Shown: positions 17,500-26,559 of the stretch, one piece after another | Layout: every line of letters begins with the position of its first letter | How positions within the stretch are numbered: the first letter of the stretch is position 1 | NCBI GenBank assembly: GCA_047600605.1 | Contig: JASGKK010000001.1 | Coordinates: 372,001-436,000, forward strand | Length of the DNA: 64,000 nt | From: CAYMZZ01 sp047600605 | GTDB taxonomy: Bacteria > Bacteroidota > Bacteroidia > Chitinophagales > Chitinophagaceae | Direction: 5' to 3' | Notes under the pieces: model-generated | The model's input: only the letters and a program-made list of their open reading frames with translations | What the model was told of the DNA's origin: nothing | Database searches by the model: none | Position numbers and translations under genes: made by a program

Positions 17500-18108
17500 T
17501 TACTTCTTTACTTTGGGGATATGAAATTTTGATATCATGTCGGGCTGGAGTGTTTCGGGTTTATCGGGATCCGCACCGGGGTTGGCTGTAAGATCGACTA
17601 CCAGCAGGTAATCATTTTGGTGATCCTGCGGATTCTCCCAGCGTTCCCACAGATAGGTTCGCAGCTGGCTGTTTTTTAATTCTTCTTTTGTCGCGGCACG
17701 ATTGGTCACCTGGCCATTTTTAGCATACCGGTATGTTCCTTTTGTGGGATACGTTTTAAAAACAGCCTGGCCTTTTTCATTTTTTGTAAACTCAATCCTG
17801 CCTTCTGCATGCGTCCAGCTTTCCGTTTCCAGTCCGTATGTGTTGACCTGTACATACAGCATGAACTCATATTTTCCGCCGGGCAGAAATTTGAATTTTA
17901 CAATCATACCTCCACCGCTTTTGGTCGTATTGTAATAGGCTCCCGGTGTTGTATTTACGTATTGCAGATTCGAAAGTGTAGATACTGTCCAGTAAGTGCT
18001 GTCATTGGTGAGTACATCTGCGGGTACAACTGACCGTGCAGTGTTTTTGTCCTGGCCGCAACTGGCCAGACTGGTCAATAAGGCTGCAAGAAAAAGAACA
18101 GGTCGCAT
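17500..18108 (-). CDS. lipoprotein of unknown function
   Basis: A 202-residue protein with a lipoprotein signal peptide and lipobox LASCGQ (cysteine at residue 17). I do not recognise a family. The mature part is predicted to be mostly beta (GGMIVKFKFLPGGKYEFMLY, RIEFTKNEKGQAVFKT), ending in 'YLWERWENPQDHQNDYLLVV', which suggests a lipocalin-like barrel. It is anchored in the inner or outer membrane. Nothing in the neighbourhood indicates a role. Confidence 0.75.
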   Translation of the reverse strand: MRPVLFLAALLTSLASCGQDKNTARSVVPADVLTNDSTYWTVSTLSNLQYVNTTPGAYYNTTKSGGGMIVKFKFLPGGKYEFMLYVQVNTYGLETESWTHAEGRIEFTKNEKGQAVFKTYPTKGTYRYAKNGQVTNRAATKEELKNSQLRTYLWERWENPQDHQNDYLLVVDLTANPGADPDKPETLQPDMISKFHIPKVKK

Positions 18109-18141
18109 GATAAGGGATAAGATTTATGGTTAAAGGAATAA

Positions 18142-18224
18142 GTGGTCGGTGGTAAGCGATCTGAGACTAAAAAAGATTAAAGCTTAAAACTGCTACAGAC
18201 CACAGGTCACCGGCCACCGATCAC
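18142..18224. repeat. inverted array of 7-bp units
   Basis: The left arm (18142-18169) is four tandem heptamers related to GTGGTCG. The right arm (18191-18224), read on the minus strand, is about five heptamers of form GTGRYCN. The arms face each other across about 21 bp. It lies between the divergent starts of the lipoprotein and the RibD-like gene. No terminator T-run is present. Confidence 0.6.
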
Positions 18225-18339
18225 AAATCTCGCTTTTCAATAAGCCTCCTCAAATCGCTCTATTACTGAGCTGTATTTTTCTGGGGATCAGTTGTGTTTT
18301 GTAAGGATGAAAAAATGCTGAATGACAATGCCGGAAACT

Positions 18340-18347
18340 TATCTTTG
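18340..18347 (+). promoter_or_regulatory. Bacteroidota -7 promoter element
   Basis: TATCTTTG, an exact TAnnTTTG match, lies 35 bp before the ATG at 18383. No clear -33 TTTG is seen at the expected distance. Confidence 0.5.
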
Positions 18348-18382
18348 TACTGTTCCCCTTTTTTACCGAAAAAATATTGATC

Positions 18383-18922
18383 ATGCGAAAACTTATATTA
18401 GGTCTTGCAGTGAGCCTTGACGGCTTTATTGAAGGACCGGGTGGAGAATTTGATTGGTGCTTTACCGATCAGGATTATGGAATGAGTGCATTCTTTGAAC
18501 GGATTGACGCTTCCTTTATGGGACGTAAAAGTTTCGAAGTGGTACAGGCAATGGGTGAAGCAGCTGAGTTTCCCGGTATGCCTAAACTGAAGGAATATAT
18601 TTTCAGCAATACACTCACCGATGCGGGACCAGGCCGGCAACTTGTGACTGGCGATGCGGCTGCGGCTGTAAAGCGGATCAAGGCAGAGCCCGGAAAAGAT
18701 ATATGGCTTTTTGGTGGGGCCAGCCTTACCAGTTCGTTATTACAGGAAGAAGTCGTGGATGAGTTATGGTTATCCATTCATCCCATCATACTGGGAGCAG
18801 GTAAGCCGCTTTTTACTGGTATCACACAACGTATACCCCTGCAGTTACTGGAAACAAAAGCCTATGATACAGGATTGGTATCTGTGAAGTATAATATTCT
18901 TCCCTTCGTAAAAAATGAGTAA
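18383..18922 (+). CDS. RibD C-terminal/dihydrofolate-reductase-like protein
   Basis: The product has 179 residues from ATG 18383 (a TTG two codons upstream is in frame). It belongs to the YyaP/YwjB group of the RibD_C family: 'RKLILGLAVSLDGFIEGP' at the N-terminus, 'DASFMGRKSFEVV', the NADPH-binding 'IWLFGGASLTSSLL' and 'VDELWLSIHPIILGAGKPLF'. It is probably a NAD(P)H-dependent reductase of unknown substrate. It is not expected to be the riboflavin enzyme itself, because the deaminase domain and other rib genes are absent. Confidence 0.88.
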   Translation: MRKLILGLAVSLDGFIEGPGGEFDWCFTDQDYGMSAFFERIDASFMGRKSFEVVQAMGEAAEFPGMPKLKEYIFSNTLTDAGPGRQLVTGDAAAAVKRIKAEPGKDIWLFGGASLTSSLLQEEVVDELWLSIHPIILGAGKPLFTGITQRIPLQLLETKAYDTGLVSVKYNILPFVKNE

Positions 18923-19073
18923 AACTACGTTGACTCTGACAATCAATTAGGTATATTTTATATGTATTAAATTCGACACATTTTTCACACAAAAACGTAC
19001 TAGTAGTTTTACGAATCAGGATTAATGGTTTATGCTAATGCTTACATTTACCGCCTGACCAAAAATTTCTGCT

Positions 19074-20210
19074 ATGCGTACAGTAACCCGTGTGTCTTTG
19101 CTGACAGGTTTGTTGCTTTCTTTCCAACTGGTTGTGCTGTCACAGCCACTAAAAACCCGTTACAACAATTCCGCCGTATACGCGGGTATCGAAGTAGGTT
19201 CAAAAGGTGTAAAGATGAGTGTGGTAGAAATGGGGCGCAATTCCCAGAGCAGTGGTGCATTCCAGGTATTAAAGGATACATCGGTCAATACAGACTTCAT
19301 TTCATTTACCCCAACCAGCTCCGAGGCTACGCTTAACGGTCTTAGTACGCTTTATACAAAAGCACTGGATGAATATAAGATCCCTGCCGATAAGATTTAT
19401 ACGGTGATCAGCAGTGGGGTGAAAATGCAGGCAGAAAAAGATAACCGCAATGATGCGGTTAACGGACTCATACAATCCTTTCGTACACGTATCAAAGAGC
19501 CGCAACGCCAGGTTGAAGTGGTGGATGTGACAGCAGAAGCCCGGCTCTCTCACCTGGGCATTGTGCCTGCTCCCCGCCGCTATACGACTTTTCTCATTGA
19601 TATCGGAAGTGGTAACACAAAGGGTGGTTATTTTCCCAATGGCAATACCCGCGACTTTAAGTTGTTTCAACTCAACTGGGGCACCAAAAGTGTGGCTAAT
19701 GAAACGGAGAAACGTTGCGATGAGTTTGATAAAACGCTCAGCAACTACAATAAGCAGCTGGCCCGTGTATTGTCAGGCGTTGAAAATGCAGAACTGATCT
19801 ATGCGGTGAATTCAAGTGGTGCATATCCGCTGAGCGATAATATTGCTTTTAGTGGTGGTATTGCCTGGGCAGTAGCAACGCTTTCGCATCCTGAGCAGGC
19901 AAACAAATCATCTGTATCGGTTACTTACGAAGAAGTGAAACGATTAAGTGATCAGTTGCTGAATAATTTCTCTTCGTTGAGCGATACAGCCCTGGCCCGT
20001 GCCAATGCACAGGCCGATCAGGATATGCTGCGCGGCGAAGTACAAAGGGTTCACAAGGTATTTGATCAGCGGGCGCTTATGGCAGGTACTGGCCTCCTGC
20101 TGAAGATCATGCGGCAGTTTACTTCTATTTATGAGAGCAAAGGATTTCAACTGGTGAAAAACGGGCAGGTAGGCTGGATATCCGCCTACGTGGATCAGGC
20201 CATTCAATAA
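19074..20210 (+). CDS. exported Ppx/GppA-fold protein
   Basis: A 378-residue protein that begins with a signal peptide (MRTVTRVSLLTGLLLSFQLV, cleavage near SQP). The rest has the acetate kinase/Hsp70-type fold of Ppx/GppA phosphatases: phosphate-1 motif 'YAGIEVGSKGVKMSVVEMG', the 'ISSGVKMQAEKDNRNDAVN' region and phosphate-2 motif 'FLIDIGSGNTKGGYF'. Ordinary Ppx/GppA enzymes are cytoplasmic, and a typical one is present at 58291. Export suggests a role on periplasmic polyphosphate or another phosphorylated compound, or a non-catalytic function. It is monocistronic, followed by a terminator. Confidence 0.85.
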   Translation: MRTVTRVSLLTGLLLSFQLVVLSQPLKTRYNNSAVYAGIEVGSKGVKMSVVEMGRNSQSSGAFQVLKDTSVNTDFISFTPTSSEATLNGLSTLYTKALDEYKIPADKIYTVISSGVKMQAEKDNRNDAVNGLIQSFRTRIKEPQRQVEVVDVTAEARLSHLGIVPAPRRYTTFLIDIGSGNTKGGYFPNGNTRDFKLFQLNWGTKSVANETEKRCDEFDKTLSNYNKQLARVLSGVENAELIYAVNSSGAYPLSDNIAFSGGIAWAVATLSHPEQANKSSVSVTYEEVKRLSDQLLNNFSSLSDTALARANAQADQDMLRGEVQRVHKVFDQRALMAGTGLLLKIMRQFTSIYESKGFQLVKNGQVGWISAYVDQAIQ

Positions 20211-20235
20211 TACATTTCTTGTTGCATCGTGTTCA

Positions 20236-20280
20236 ATAAAAAAGCGATAACCCGAAAGGGATTATCGCTTTTATTTTTTT
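20236..20280 (+). terminator. intrinsic terminator between convergent genes
   Basis: A long stem (AAAAGCGATAA ... TTATCGCTTTT) closed by a CCCGAAAGGG inner hairpin is followed by a T-run. It lies 26 bp past the Ppx-like stop and 16 bp from the helicase stop, and can serve both genes. Confidence 0.88.
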
Positions 20281-20295
20281 TATGCGCTAAACAGA

Positions 20296-21555
20296 TCAGG
20301 CGCGTTGTGTAAAAGTACGGCCTCTGCGTCCACCGCCACCACCGGGTCTGCGGCTTTGCATATAGCTGGGTTGTACAGTCCCCTGCGGAGGCGGGGGTGG
20401 TGTATGCATCAGCGGTACGTCAAACGGATGCTCTTTTACTACTTCTATACTTTTTTTGATCAGTCGCTCAATATCGCGCAGTGCAATTTTTTCTTCGTAA
20501 TCACAGAATGAAAATGCCACACCATTAGCGCCAGCGCGACCTGTACGGCCGATACGATGTACATAGGTTTCCGGCACATCAGGCAGATCATAGTTGATCA
20601 CATGGGTGAGTTCATCAATGTCAATACCACGCGCTGCAATATCGGTAGCTACCAGTACACGTGTTTTACGCGATTTGAAATTGCTGAGTGCATTCTGCCT
20701 TGCGTTTTGTGTTTTATTGCCATGTATGGCTTCGGCACGGATACCGGCTTTATTGAGAATGCGGGCCACCTTATCTGCACCATGTTTGGTACGGGTAAAC
20801 ACAAGTGCGGTAGGAATTGCCGGATCGTTCAGCAGGTGAACAAGCAAAGAGCTTTTATTTTGTTTTTCGGTAAAATAAAGGAACTGCTGAATGGTCTCTG
20901 CAGTAGAGGATACCGGGGTAACTTCCACGCGCATGGGTTGATGCAACAGGATGTTGGCCAGTTGTTGTATCTCAGGCGGCATGGTAGCAGAGAAAAACAG
21001 GGTTTGTCTTTTCTGAGGCAGGCGGGCAATGATCCGTTTTACATCCTGCACAAAACCCATGTCCAGCATACGGTCTGCTTCATCCAGTACAAAGTACTCG
21101 ATATCCTGCAGTGATACATGACGCTGATTCATGAGGTCAAGCAGACGGCCGGGAGTAGCCACCAGGATGTCTACACCTTTGCGCAGCGTATTTACCTGAT
21201 GGTACTGCGATACGCCGCCAAAAATCACCATATGCTGAAGACCGAGATAGCGGCCGTAAGCTTTGAAACTTTCATTGATCTGGATGGCCAGTTCGCGGGT
21301 AGGTGTTAATACAAGGGCGCGGATAGCTTTGCGCTGTCCTTCGGGCCGCTGTTGCCCTGTTTGATGCATCAGTTGCAATAAGGGTAATGCAAATGCGGCG
21401 GTTTTACCGGTACCGGTCTGTGCGCAGCCCAACAGGTCTCTGCGCTTTAATACAATGGGAATAGCTTGTTCCTGGATGGGAGTCGGTTGCACATAGCCCT
21501 CTTCGCCCAACGCCTTGAGCAATGGCTCAATGAGCTGTAAGTCGTTAAATGACAC
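20296..21555 (-). CDS. rhlE: DEAD-box RNA helicase, RhlE type
   Basis: A 419-residue helicase with the full motif set: Q-motif PTPIQEQAIP, I AQTGTGKT, Ia PTRELA, Ib TPGR, II DEAD, III SAT, IV ALVFTRTKHG, V ATDIAARGID and VI HRIGRTGRAG. A short C-terminal tail rich in Gly/Arg (RRPGGGGGRRGR) probably binds RNA. RhlE helicases remodel RNA in ribosome assembly and mRNA decay, often with the degradosome. The start is a GTG (GTG TCA TTT AAC); no in-frame ATG is close upstream. An 8-bp inverted array lies in its upstream region. Confidence 0.93.
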   Translation of the reverse strand: MSFNDLQLIEPLLKALGEEGYVQPTPIQEQAIPIVLKRRDLLGCAQTGTGKTAAFALPLLQLMHQTGQQRPEGQRKAIRALVLTPTRELAIQINESFKAYGRYLGLQHMVIFGGVSQYHQVNTLRKGVDILVATPGRLLDLMNQRHVSLQDIEYFVLDEADRMLDMGFVQDVKRIIARLPQKRQTLFFSATMPPEIQQLANILLHQPMRVEVTPVSSTAETIQQFLYFTEKQNKSSLLVHLLNDPAIPTALVFTRTKHGADKVARILNKAGIRAEAIHGNKTQNARQNALSNFKSRKTRVLVATDIAARGIDIDELTHVINYDLPDVPETYVHRIGRTGRAGANGVAFSFCDYEEKIALRDIERLIKKSIEVVKEHPFDVPLMHTPPPPPQGTVQPSYMQSRRPGGGGGRRGRTFTQRA

Positions 21556-21738
21556 GTTATTAATTCGTTTAAATAAATTTGAAAATCTGGTAAGGCTATC
21601 CGGATCTACCGGATACTTTACCCGCCTTACGTTAAGCCATCAGGCTGGTTGCGAGAGTGTTACACAACAATACTGGAAGAGCAAAACATTAAGAACAACA
21701 AAGATAGGAAGAAAAATGATAATAATGTGCTAATATGG

Positions 21739-21859
21739 TTTGAAGATTTGATGATTTGAGGATTTGAAGATGATCTTTAAATTGCAAAGAGCGCAAAGCC
21801 ATTCCGGGTACCAACTCATCTTCAAATCCTCAAATTTTCAAATCCCCAAATCTTCAAAT
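21739..21859. repeat. inverted array of 8-bp units (ATTTGANG)
   Basis: The left arm (21739-21773) is four tandem octamers of form ATTTGNNN capped by ATGA. The right arm (21816-21859) is the inverse: TCAT followed by five complementary octamers. The loop is 42 bp. The element ends 15 bp before the pullulanase stop codon and lies upstream of the helicase start. It has the same design as the element at 28178. Confidence 0.75.
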
Positions 21860-21874
21860 AATTCTGCTTTTCCG

Positions 21875-23845
21875 TCATTTAACAAAAAACACCGCACAAC
21901 TTCTGCCAGGTACCGATGCCGTACCCGACTGCATTTTTATTTCCTGCTGGCCTGGCAGAACATGATGTTGCCATTTTCCTTTGGGTAAGTTTAAGGTGGC
22001 GTTGCTTGCATTAGCGTTGTAGACAACAGCAATTTTTTTCCATTTATCCCCTGCCCTTTTACTATCAATAGTATATGCTACAATGCCAGGAGCCGTGTCG
22101 AGAAAATGAATGAGTGTACTGACCTGCTTGCCGGTCTGTAACCGGAATGCCGGGTGTTTTTTGCGCAGGGTGATCAGTTCCTGCACATAGCGAACTACAT
22201 CTTCGTTCTGCGTTTTGAGATTCCAGTCAATGGCATTGATCTTATCACCCGCATTGTATGAGTTTTCATTTCCCTCTTTACTGCGAAGAAATTCTGTACC
22301 GGCATGCAAAAAAGAAATACCCTGCGATGTCAGCACAATAGACAAAGCCAGCTGATGCATTTTCCGTCTTTCTGCCTCAGAAGCCGTACCCGCCGACAGG
22401 GCCAGTTTGTCCCACAGCACATGATTGTCGTGGCATTCGGCATAGGACACTGTTTGCAGTGGCGATGCAGCATAAGGTGCTTTTGAATAATTGACCCGGT
22501 TATAATCAACCTGTGGATGATCACAGGAAGCCACCACCCCAAACCGGATACTGTTTTCAAGTCCGGCCTGCCCGCTCACAAATCCTTTTTCTTCATTGCG
22601 GAATACACTGCCTTTGATACCATCTCTGATATCGTCGCTGAATACAGCTACATCATATAATTCGCTGGCCTGTTTTTTAACTGCTCTCATTTTTTCTGGT
22701 AATGGAGAGGCCCCTGCAGTCCAGCCTTCACCATACAAAAGTATACCGGGTTTTATTGTACGCAGACGATAGGCGATCTGGTTCATGGTTTCGATGTCAT
22801 GTACGCCCATGAGATCGAAACGAAATCCGTCAATATGAAATTCATTTACCCAGTATTCAAGCGATTCAATAATGAACTTGCGTGCCATAGTACGTTCACT
22901 GGCAATTTCGTTTCCGCAGGCAGTTGCATCCGAAAAACGACCATCGGGCAGGTGCCTGTAATAGTAACCCGGAACCAGTTGATTGAACAATGATTTTTGA
23001 GTGAGCATGGTATGGTTATACACTACGTCCATTACCACCCGCAGGCCTTTCTTATGCATTGCCTGGATCATTTCTTTCAGTTCACGTATACGTGTAATGC
23101 CATCAGCTGCCTGGCTCGCATAAGAGCCCTCGGGTACGTTGTAATTAAGTGGTTCGTATCCCCAATTGTATTGTACCGAGTCGGGAAAACGCTCATCCAC
23201 CGATAAAAAATCGAAGAAGGGTAAAAGGTGAACATGCGTAACGCCCATTTCCTTGATATGATCGAGGCCGGTAGAAAGTCCTGCAGCATTCTTTGTTCCT
23301 GTTTCTGCCAGTCCTTTATATTTTCCTTTCTGCTGAATACCGGAGCTGGGTGAGATGCTGGCATCACGGATATGCAGTTCATAGATAATCGCATCGGTGG
23401 CTTTACCGAATGCAGGCAGAAAATCGTAATACCAGCCGGTTGGATCAGTGGCTGAAAGATCTACGATGCAGGCCCGTTTCCCATTGATGCCCACACTTTT
23501 TGCATAGGGATCAGGCACGGGGTCGAGCCAGGTGGAACCGATACGCACACGGAAGGCATAAAATAATCCGGGTGCCGCTTTAGCGGATCGCGCAAGCCAG
23601 GTTCCTCCTTCGGCTTTTTGCATCGACAGGCTATCTGTGGCTTCGCCTGTGTCGCCTGCTGTATAAAACAACAGCTGAACGGCATCAGCAGTGGGTGCCC
23701 ATAATCTAAACTGATAGACATCTCCCTGACGGGTGAGTCCTAAATCGCGGCCGGCATAGGATGGATAACTGTTGTAATCGCCGGTTTGTGCATACAGTTG
23801 TTCGCATAATAAGAATAGGCTTAGCAGCATAAGCAATCTTTGCAT
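21875..23845 (-). CDS. pulA: type I pullulanase, exported
   Basis: A 656-residue protein with signal peptide MQRLLMLLSLFLLCEQLYA. An N-terminal CBM48-like domain (about 30-120, 'YQFRLWAPTADAVQLLFY') precedes a GH13 barrel. The type I pullulanase signature YNWGYEP is present. Catalytic residues are D in FRFDLMGVHD, E in YGEGWTAG and D in AECHDNHVLWD. The enzyme hydrolyses alpha-1,6 branches in pullulan, starch or glycogen. The signal peptide places it in the periplasm or at the surface. It is divergent from the GMC oxidoreductase, with no Sus cluster nearby. Confidence 0.94.
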   Translation of the reverse strand: MQRLLMLLSLFLLCEQLYAQTGDYNSYPSYAGRDLGLTRQGDVYQFRLWAPTADAVQLLFYTAGDTGEATDSLSMQKAEGGTWLARSAKAAPGLFYAFRVRIGSTWLDPVPDPYAKSVGINGKRACIVDLSATDPTGWYYDFLPAFGKATDAIIYELHIRDASISPSSGIQQKGKYKGLAETGTKNAAGLSTGLDHIKEMGVTHVHLLPFFDFLSVDERFPDSVQYNWGYEPLNYNVPEGSYASQAADGITRIRELKEMIQAMHKKGLRVVMDVVYNHTMLTQKSLFNQLVPGYYYRHLPDGRFSDATACGNEIASERTMARKFIIESLEYWVNEFHIDGFRFDLMGVHDIETMNQIAYRLRTIKPGILLYGEGWTAGASPLPEKMRAVKKQASELYDVAVFSDDIRDGIKGSVFRNEEKGFVSGQAGLENSIRFGVVASCDHPQVDYNRVNYSKAPYAASPLQTVSYAECHDNHVLWDKLALSAGTASEAERRKMHQLALSIVLTSQGISFLHAGTEFLRSKEGNENSYNAGDKINAIDWNLKTQNEDVVRYVQELITLRKKHPAFRLQTGKQVSTLIHFLDTAPGIVAYTIDSKRAGDKWKKIAVVYNANASNATLNLPKGKWQHHVLPGQQEIKMQSGTASVPGRSCAVFFVK

Positions 23846-23976
23846 GAGGAGCTGTTTGGGTTCTTAAAGATAAGTGCAGCTGTGGATGAATGGTTGAATA
23901 AAATTGGAAAAAACGGCCCGAAAATGATTGTTTGCGTGTAAATTGTCCCGCAATTACAAATACCAATTCGTGTATC

Positions 23977-25725
23977 ATGGGAGATCTGCAAATCAAGAAA
24001 CAACAGAAAAAGTATGATGTAGTGATAGTGGGATCGGGTGCCGGTGGTGGCATGGCCGCTTATATCCTTGCTCATGCGGGATTAAGTGTGTGTATTATCG
24101 AGGCCGGTCCGATGTATGATCCGGTAAAGAATATCACTCAGTTCAAAAATCCATGGGACTCACCGCGCCGCGGTGCATCCACCCGCTTCCGCCCTTTTGG
24201 TGATTTTGATGCCAGCTATGGTGGCTGGAATATCGAAGGCGAGCCTTATACAAAGGAATCGGGCACTCAATGGGATTGGTTTCGCTCACGAATGTTAGGC
24301 GGTCGTACCAATCACTGGGGACGTATTTCACTTCGTTTCGGTCCCAAGGACTTCAAACGCCGCAGTATCAATGGACTGGGCGATGACTGGCCCATCACTT
24401 ATGACGAGATCAAACCTTTTTATGACCGCGTCGATAAGCTGATTGGCATATTTGGCACTAATGAAGGTCTGGAAAATGATCCTGATGGTATCTTCCTGCC
24501 TCCTCCCCGCCCCCGTCTGCATGAGCTGTTTCTGAAAAATGCTGCCACGCAGGCTGGTGTGCGCGTGATCCCTTCACGGCTTTCTATTCTGACACAGCCG
24601 CTGGCCGGTAGCCCCGAACGCAGTTCCTGTCAGTTCTGCGCACAATGTGGTCGCAATTGCAGCTATTATAAAGCAGACTTTTCTTCTCCCAACGTACTCA
24701 TCTATCCTGCTATGAAAACAGGAAAGATAGATGTGCTGTCAAACAGTATGGCACGCGAAGTACTGACCGATAAGGAAGGTCTTGCCACAGGTGTTTCTTA
24801 TGTGAGCAAAGATGATATGATGGAGTACCAGGTGAGCGGCCGCGTGGTAATAGTAGCTGCCAGTGCCTGCGAATCGGCCCGTTTGCTGCTTAACAGTAAG
24901 TCGCAGCGTCACCCGAATGGTCTGGCCAATACCAGTGATGTGGTGGGCAAATACCTGCATGATTCCACCGGTGCTGCACTGGGTGGTGTATTGCCCAAAC
25001 TCTTTGGCCGCAAACGCTACAATGAAGATGGTGTGGGTGGTATGCATATCTACTCTCCCTGGTGGCTGGATAATAAAAAGCTCGATTTCCCCCGCGGCTA
25101 CCATATCGAATACTGGGGTGGCATGGGACAGCCAGCCTATGGCTTCAACTTTGGTGTCGAGAATCTGAATGGTAAATACGTAGTGAATGGTAAACAGAAG
25201 GAAGCTGGCGGTTATGGAGCTTCCCTGAAAGAAGATTATCGCTATTTCTATGGCGCCAGCGTGGGTATGGCTGGTCGTGGTGAAGCTATACCACTCGAAA
25301 GCAATTATTGTGCTATTGATCCTAATGTGGTGGATAAATATGGCATTCCTGTACTCAAGTTCAACGTAAAATGGAGTGAGCATGAAGTCAAACAGGCCAA
25401 ACACATGAAAGAAACCTTCAAGGAGATCATGCACAATATGGGAGCTGTCATTACCTGGGGTGGCGATGATGATGAAAAAAATAACTGGGGACTTTCCAAA
25501 CCCGGTGAGATCATCCATGAAGCCGGTACAGTGCGTATGGGCAGCGATGCCAAACGCTCGGCGCTCAACAAATGGAGTCAGGCACATGATTGTAAAAACC
25601 TGTTCTGTGTAGATGGTGGTCAGTTTGTATCACAGGCTGATAAAAACATTACCTGGACCATTCTGGCGCTTTCTATGCGTGCCAGTGAGTATATCATTGA
25701 TGAAATGAAAAAGAATAATCTCTGA
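23977..25725 (+). CDS. GMC family FAD oxidoreductase
   Basis: The product has 582 residues from ATG 23977 (MGDLQIKKQQKKYDVV); an in-frame upstream start would add 15 unlikely residues. It has an FAD-binding GxGxxG (IVGSGAGGGMAAYIL), GMC signatures and the C-terminal 'HEAGTVRMGSD' and 'NITWTILALSMRASEYI'. The cysteine cluster CQFCAQCGRNC (about residues 220-235) matches the 3Fe-4S-type region of FAD-dependent sugar dehydrogenases. It has no signal peptide of its own. The partner gene at 25816 encodes a Tat-exported small subunit, so the complex may be exported by hitch-hiking. The likely reaction is sugar or polyol oxidation with electron transfer to a cytochrome. Confidence 0.92.
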   Translation: MGDLQIKKQQKKYDVVIVGSGAGGGMAAYILAHAGLSVCIIEAGPMYDPVKNITQFKNPWDSPRRGASTRFRPFGDFDASYGGWNIEGEPYTKESGTQWDWFRSRMLGGRTNHWGRISLRFGPKDFKRRSINGLGDDWPITYDEIKPFYDRVDKLIGIFGTNEGLENDPDGIFLPPPRPRLHELFLKNAATQAGVRVIPSRLSILTQPLAGSPERSSCQFCAQCGRNCSYYKADFSSPNVLIYPAMKTGKIDVLSNSMAREVLTDKEGLATGVSYVSKDDMMEYQVSGRVVIVAASACESARLLLNSKSQRHPNGLANTSDVVGKYLHDSTGAALGGVLPKLFGRKRYNEDGVGGMHIYSPWWLDNKKLDFPRGYHIEYWGGMGQPAYGFNFGVENLNGKYVVNGKQKEAGGYGASLKEDYRYFYGASVGMAGRGEAIPLESNYCAIDPNVVDKYGIPVLKFNVKWSEHEVKQAKHMKETFKEIMHNMGAVITWGGDDDEKNNWGLSKPGEIIHEAGTVRMGSDAKRSALNKWSQAHDCKNLFCVDGGQFVSQADKNITWTILALSMRASEYIIDEMKKNNL

Positions 25726-25815
25726 TAACGGCATTTCTTATTGAGGATAATGAGCAATAAGAACAAACCGGCTGAATAAATAAGCATTAACAAACACTTC
25801 TACAAACAACATACT

Positions 25816-26484
25816 ATGGATCGTCGTAAATCCCTTAAACTTCTGGCAGGTGGTGCATTGGCCACCGGCGCACTGGTAGCAGGTTGTGGTACCGGAGAAG
25901 ATAAGAAAGAGGCAGCCAAATCTGCACAGCCGGAAATGGCACTTGACAGATATGCCGAAGAGATGGCTTATGAAAAAGAAGTGGCGTCCAAAGAAAAATT
26001 CTTTACGGCCCGCGAAATGGCCACTATTACCCTGCTGGCAGATATCATTATACCCAAAGATGAAGTTAGCGGCAGTGCCAGTGAAGCCAAAGTGCCTGAG
26101 TTTATTGAGTTCATTGTAAAAGATATGCCCCAGCATCAGACACCCGTGCGGGGTGGTCTGCGCTGGCTGGATATGCAATGCCTGCGGCAATTTGAAAAGT
26201 CATTCCAGGATTGCAGTGCCGAACAGCGTATTGCCATGGTAGACCAGATCGCTTATCCCGACAAAGCCAAACCCGAGATGAAACAGGGGGTTGCTTTTTT
26301 CAGCCTGATGCGCAATCTGACCGCTACTGGTTTCTATACTTCAGAAATGGGTGTAAAAGATATTGGATACGCCGGTAATCAGCCCAACCGCTGGAATGGC
26401 GTGCCGGACGATGTACTGAAACAATACAATGTGGCCTACACAGAAAAGGAACTGAAAGAATGTGTAAAGTTTGATCAGGCATAA
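25816..26484 (+). CDS. gluconate 2-dehydrogenase subunit 3 family Tat lipoprotein
   Basis: A 222-residue protein with an N-terminal twin-arginine signal (MDRRKSLKLLAGGALATGA) that ends in a lipobox (LVAGCG). The mature part belongs to the gluconate_2-dh3 family (PF13618): 'FTAREMATITLLADIIIPKDE', 'FIEFIVKDMP', and the C-terminal 'FYTSEMGVKDIGYAGNQPNRWNGVPDDVLKQY'. It is the small partner of the GMC subunit 90 bp upstream and probably carries it through the Tat pathway. The third, cytochrome c subunit of the classical complex is not encoded here. Confidence 0.92.
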   Translation: MDRRKSLKLLAGGALATGALVAGCGTGEDKKEAAKSAQPEMALDRYAEEMAYEKEVASKEKFFTAREMATITLLADIIIPKDEVSGSASEAKVPEFIEFIVKDMPQHQTPVRGGLRWLDMQCLRQFEKSFQDCSAEQRIAMVDQIAYPDKAKPEMKQGVAFFSLMRNLTATGFYTSEMGVKDIGYAGNQPNRWNGVPDDVLKQYNVAYTEKELKECVKFDQA

Positions 26485-26559
26485 CCCAATGCCCGGTCAA
26501 AAGGATGAATAAGCTTTCTTACTGGTCTCTCCTTTTCAGATTATATTATTAAACTTCCT

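Noticed and set aside
20557..21114. 185-codon plus-strand frame opposite the RhlE helicase
   Set aside because: Antisense to conserved helicase motifs; no independent coding features.
24739..25587. 282-codon minus-strand frame opposite the GMC oxidoreductase
   Set aside because: Low-complexity, His/Thr/Ile-rich translation caused by codon bias of the real gene on the plus strand.
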